DNA of 22,547 nt. Origin: Legionellales bacterium. Its GTDB lineage: Bacteria; Pseudomonadota; Gammaproteobacteria; Berkiellales; Berkiellaceae. The stretch covers positions 1-22,547 of the forward strand of contig JAHFQF010000009.1 of NCBI GenBank assembly GCA_023266435.1. Reading direction: 5' to 3'. Under the pieces are notes generated by a model. It had not been told where the DNA came from and did not search any database. It saw only the letters and a program-made list of their open reading frames with translations. Below are positions 21,752 through 22,547 of the stretch, in pieces. Position 1 is the first letter of the stretch. Every line of letters starts with the position of its first letter. Made by a program: the position numbers and the translations under genes.

Positions 21752-22547
21752 TCAATCCTTTTGACAAAGTACAGTATATTGTTCCAAGTACGCATCTGGT
21801 AGTGTCGCATATAAGTACTCGAACATGTCAGACTGTGGTGAAGTGACCTTTTTTAAATAACGCATCACAGCCTCTTCTATGAGCCCCTGTACTTCCTGAT
21901 ACAAGGCTTTTTCTTTACTTTCATCCCAAAGATTTTTGGATGCCAAATAAGTACGGAAACGTTGCAAAGGATCATTTTGCTTTTGTTTTTCGACCTCTTC
22001 TTCGGCACGATAACGACTCGCATCATCTGCTGTTGTATGATCGCACAGACGATAAGTCAAGGCTTCAATCACTGTTGGCCCCTGACCTGCGCGCGCTTTG
22101 GCAATTGCCTTCGACACAGCATCGGTTACCGCCAAGACATCATTGCCATCAATCTGCAATCCCTCAATCCCTGCGGCAATGGCTTTTTGTGCAATGGTTT
22201 GAGCACGGGTCTGCTTGTCTCTTGGCACCGAGATGGCCCATTGATTATTATTGACTACATACACTACGGGTAACTGCCAAGTGCCTGCGGCATTCATAGA
22301 TTCGTAAAAATCACCCCGGGATGTGCCTCCATCTCCAATAGTCGTCACTGCCACACGAGGTTGCTGACGAATTTTAAAGGCCAGAGCGACCCCCGCTGCG
22401 TGTAAAGTTTGACTTGCAATGGGCACACAAATGGGAAAGTCTTCTCGCGGACCTTGAAAATCACTGCCAGATTCATCCCCCCCCCCGTACAATAATATTT
22501 CCTCCATGGCCACACCACGCCAAAACTGTGCACCACATTCACGATAA
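21752..22547 (-). CDS. 2-oxoacid dehydrogenase E1 alpha subunit (5' end outside window)
   Basis: Only the C-terminal 265 residues are present. The frame is open to the right edge (YRECGAQFWRG precedes the first in-window ATG), so codons near 22513 are not the true start. The thiamine-diphosphate motif is GDGGTSRGDF through VVNNNQW, i.e. GDG followed by NN at the usual distance. YRLCDHTTADDASRYR is the phosphorylation-loop region of this family. DFPICVPIASQTLHAAGVA is also typical. A run of ten G's on the coding strand (22477-22486) encodes Gly-Gly-Gly where relatives have Trp-Gly-Gly, so a base change has extended a homopolymer. First gene of the E1alpha-E1beta-E2 set. Confidence 0.92.
   Translation of the reverse strand, partial: YRECGAQFWRGVAMEEILLYGGGDESGSDFQGPREDFPICVPIASQTLHAAGVALAFKIRQQPRVAVTTIGDGGTSRGDFYESMNAAGTWQLPVVYVVNNNQWAISVPRDKQTRAQTIAQKAIAAGIEGLQIDGNDVLAVTDAVSKAIAKARAGQGPTVIEALTYRLCDHTTADDASRYRAEEEVEKQKQNDPLQRFRTYLASKNLWDESKEKALYQEVQGLIEEAVMRYLKKVTSPQSDMFEYLYATLPDAYLEQYTVLCQKD

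Noticed and set aside
21940..22273. Two long plus-strand frames opposite E1alpha
   Set aside because: They are antisense to a strongly conserved gene and have no start signal or motif.

Overview
The window reads as AT-leaning gammaproteobacterial chromosome with tightly packed genes. Most genes are separated by a few bases or overlap. The gene set fits a free-living or host-associated gammaproteobacterium. A heterotetrameric 2-oxoacid dehydrogenase beside a liv transporter, plus IS630 and palindromic-element traffic, recalls Legionella/Coxiella relatives, but the sequence alone does not fix the taxon.

Region 1 (1-2204) is the mobile, degraded part. An open reading frame of unknown function enters from the left edge. 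It overlaps (ATGA) a small gene resembling phage lambda gpFII-type head-tail joining proteins. That gene is cut in codon 73 by two nested insertions: a 168-bp near-perfect palindrome (MITE-like), itself invaded at its TA-rich edge by an IS630-family element with 20-bp perfect terminal inverted repeats and a TA duplication. Removing both insertions on paper rejoins the gene in frame to a 90-residue protein.

Region 2 (2193-3927) holds a divergent pair: an ETHE1-type persulfide dioxygenase and an APH/choline-kinase-fold phosphotransferase. Region 3 (4028-12134) is a surface-polysaccharide block. A GT-C-like membrane protein is followed by UDP-glucuronate decarboxylase, GDP-mannose 4,6-dehydratase and GDP-L-fucose synthase on the plus strand. 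Convergent UDP-glucose dehydrogenase lies on the minus strand, preceded there by a YadG/YadH-type ABC exporter with an overlapping family 2 glycosyltransferase. Together the enzymes can make UDP-xylose (UDP-Glc to UDP-GlcA to UDP-Xyl) and GDP-L-fucose.

Region 4 (12196-13750) has an unassigned multispanning membrane protein convergent with an RDD-family membrane protein. Region 5 (13781-18701) is a complete livKHMGF branched-chain amino acid ABC importer with a good sigma-70-like promoter, followed by a DoxX-family protein. Region 6 (19210-22547, minus strand) is an E1alpha-E1beta-E2 2-oxoacid dehydrogenase operon (E1alpha cut by the right edge), ending in a small protein with a C/H/D papain/transglutaminase-like triad.

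No tRNA, rRNA, CRISPR array or complete defence system was seen. The only stretch over 300 bases without an intact gene (about 1823-2192) is filled by the IS end, the palindromic element and the 3' remnant of the interrupted gene. The most unusual structure is the nested insertion with an exactly recoverable ancestral gene. I did not find evidence for a wholly new multi-gene system.
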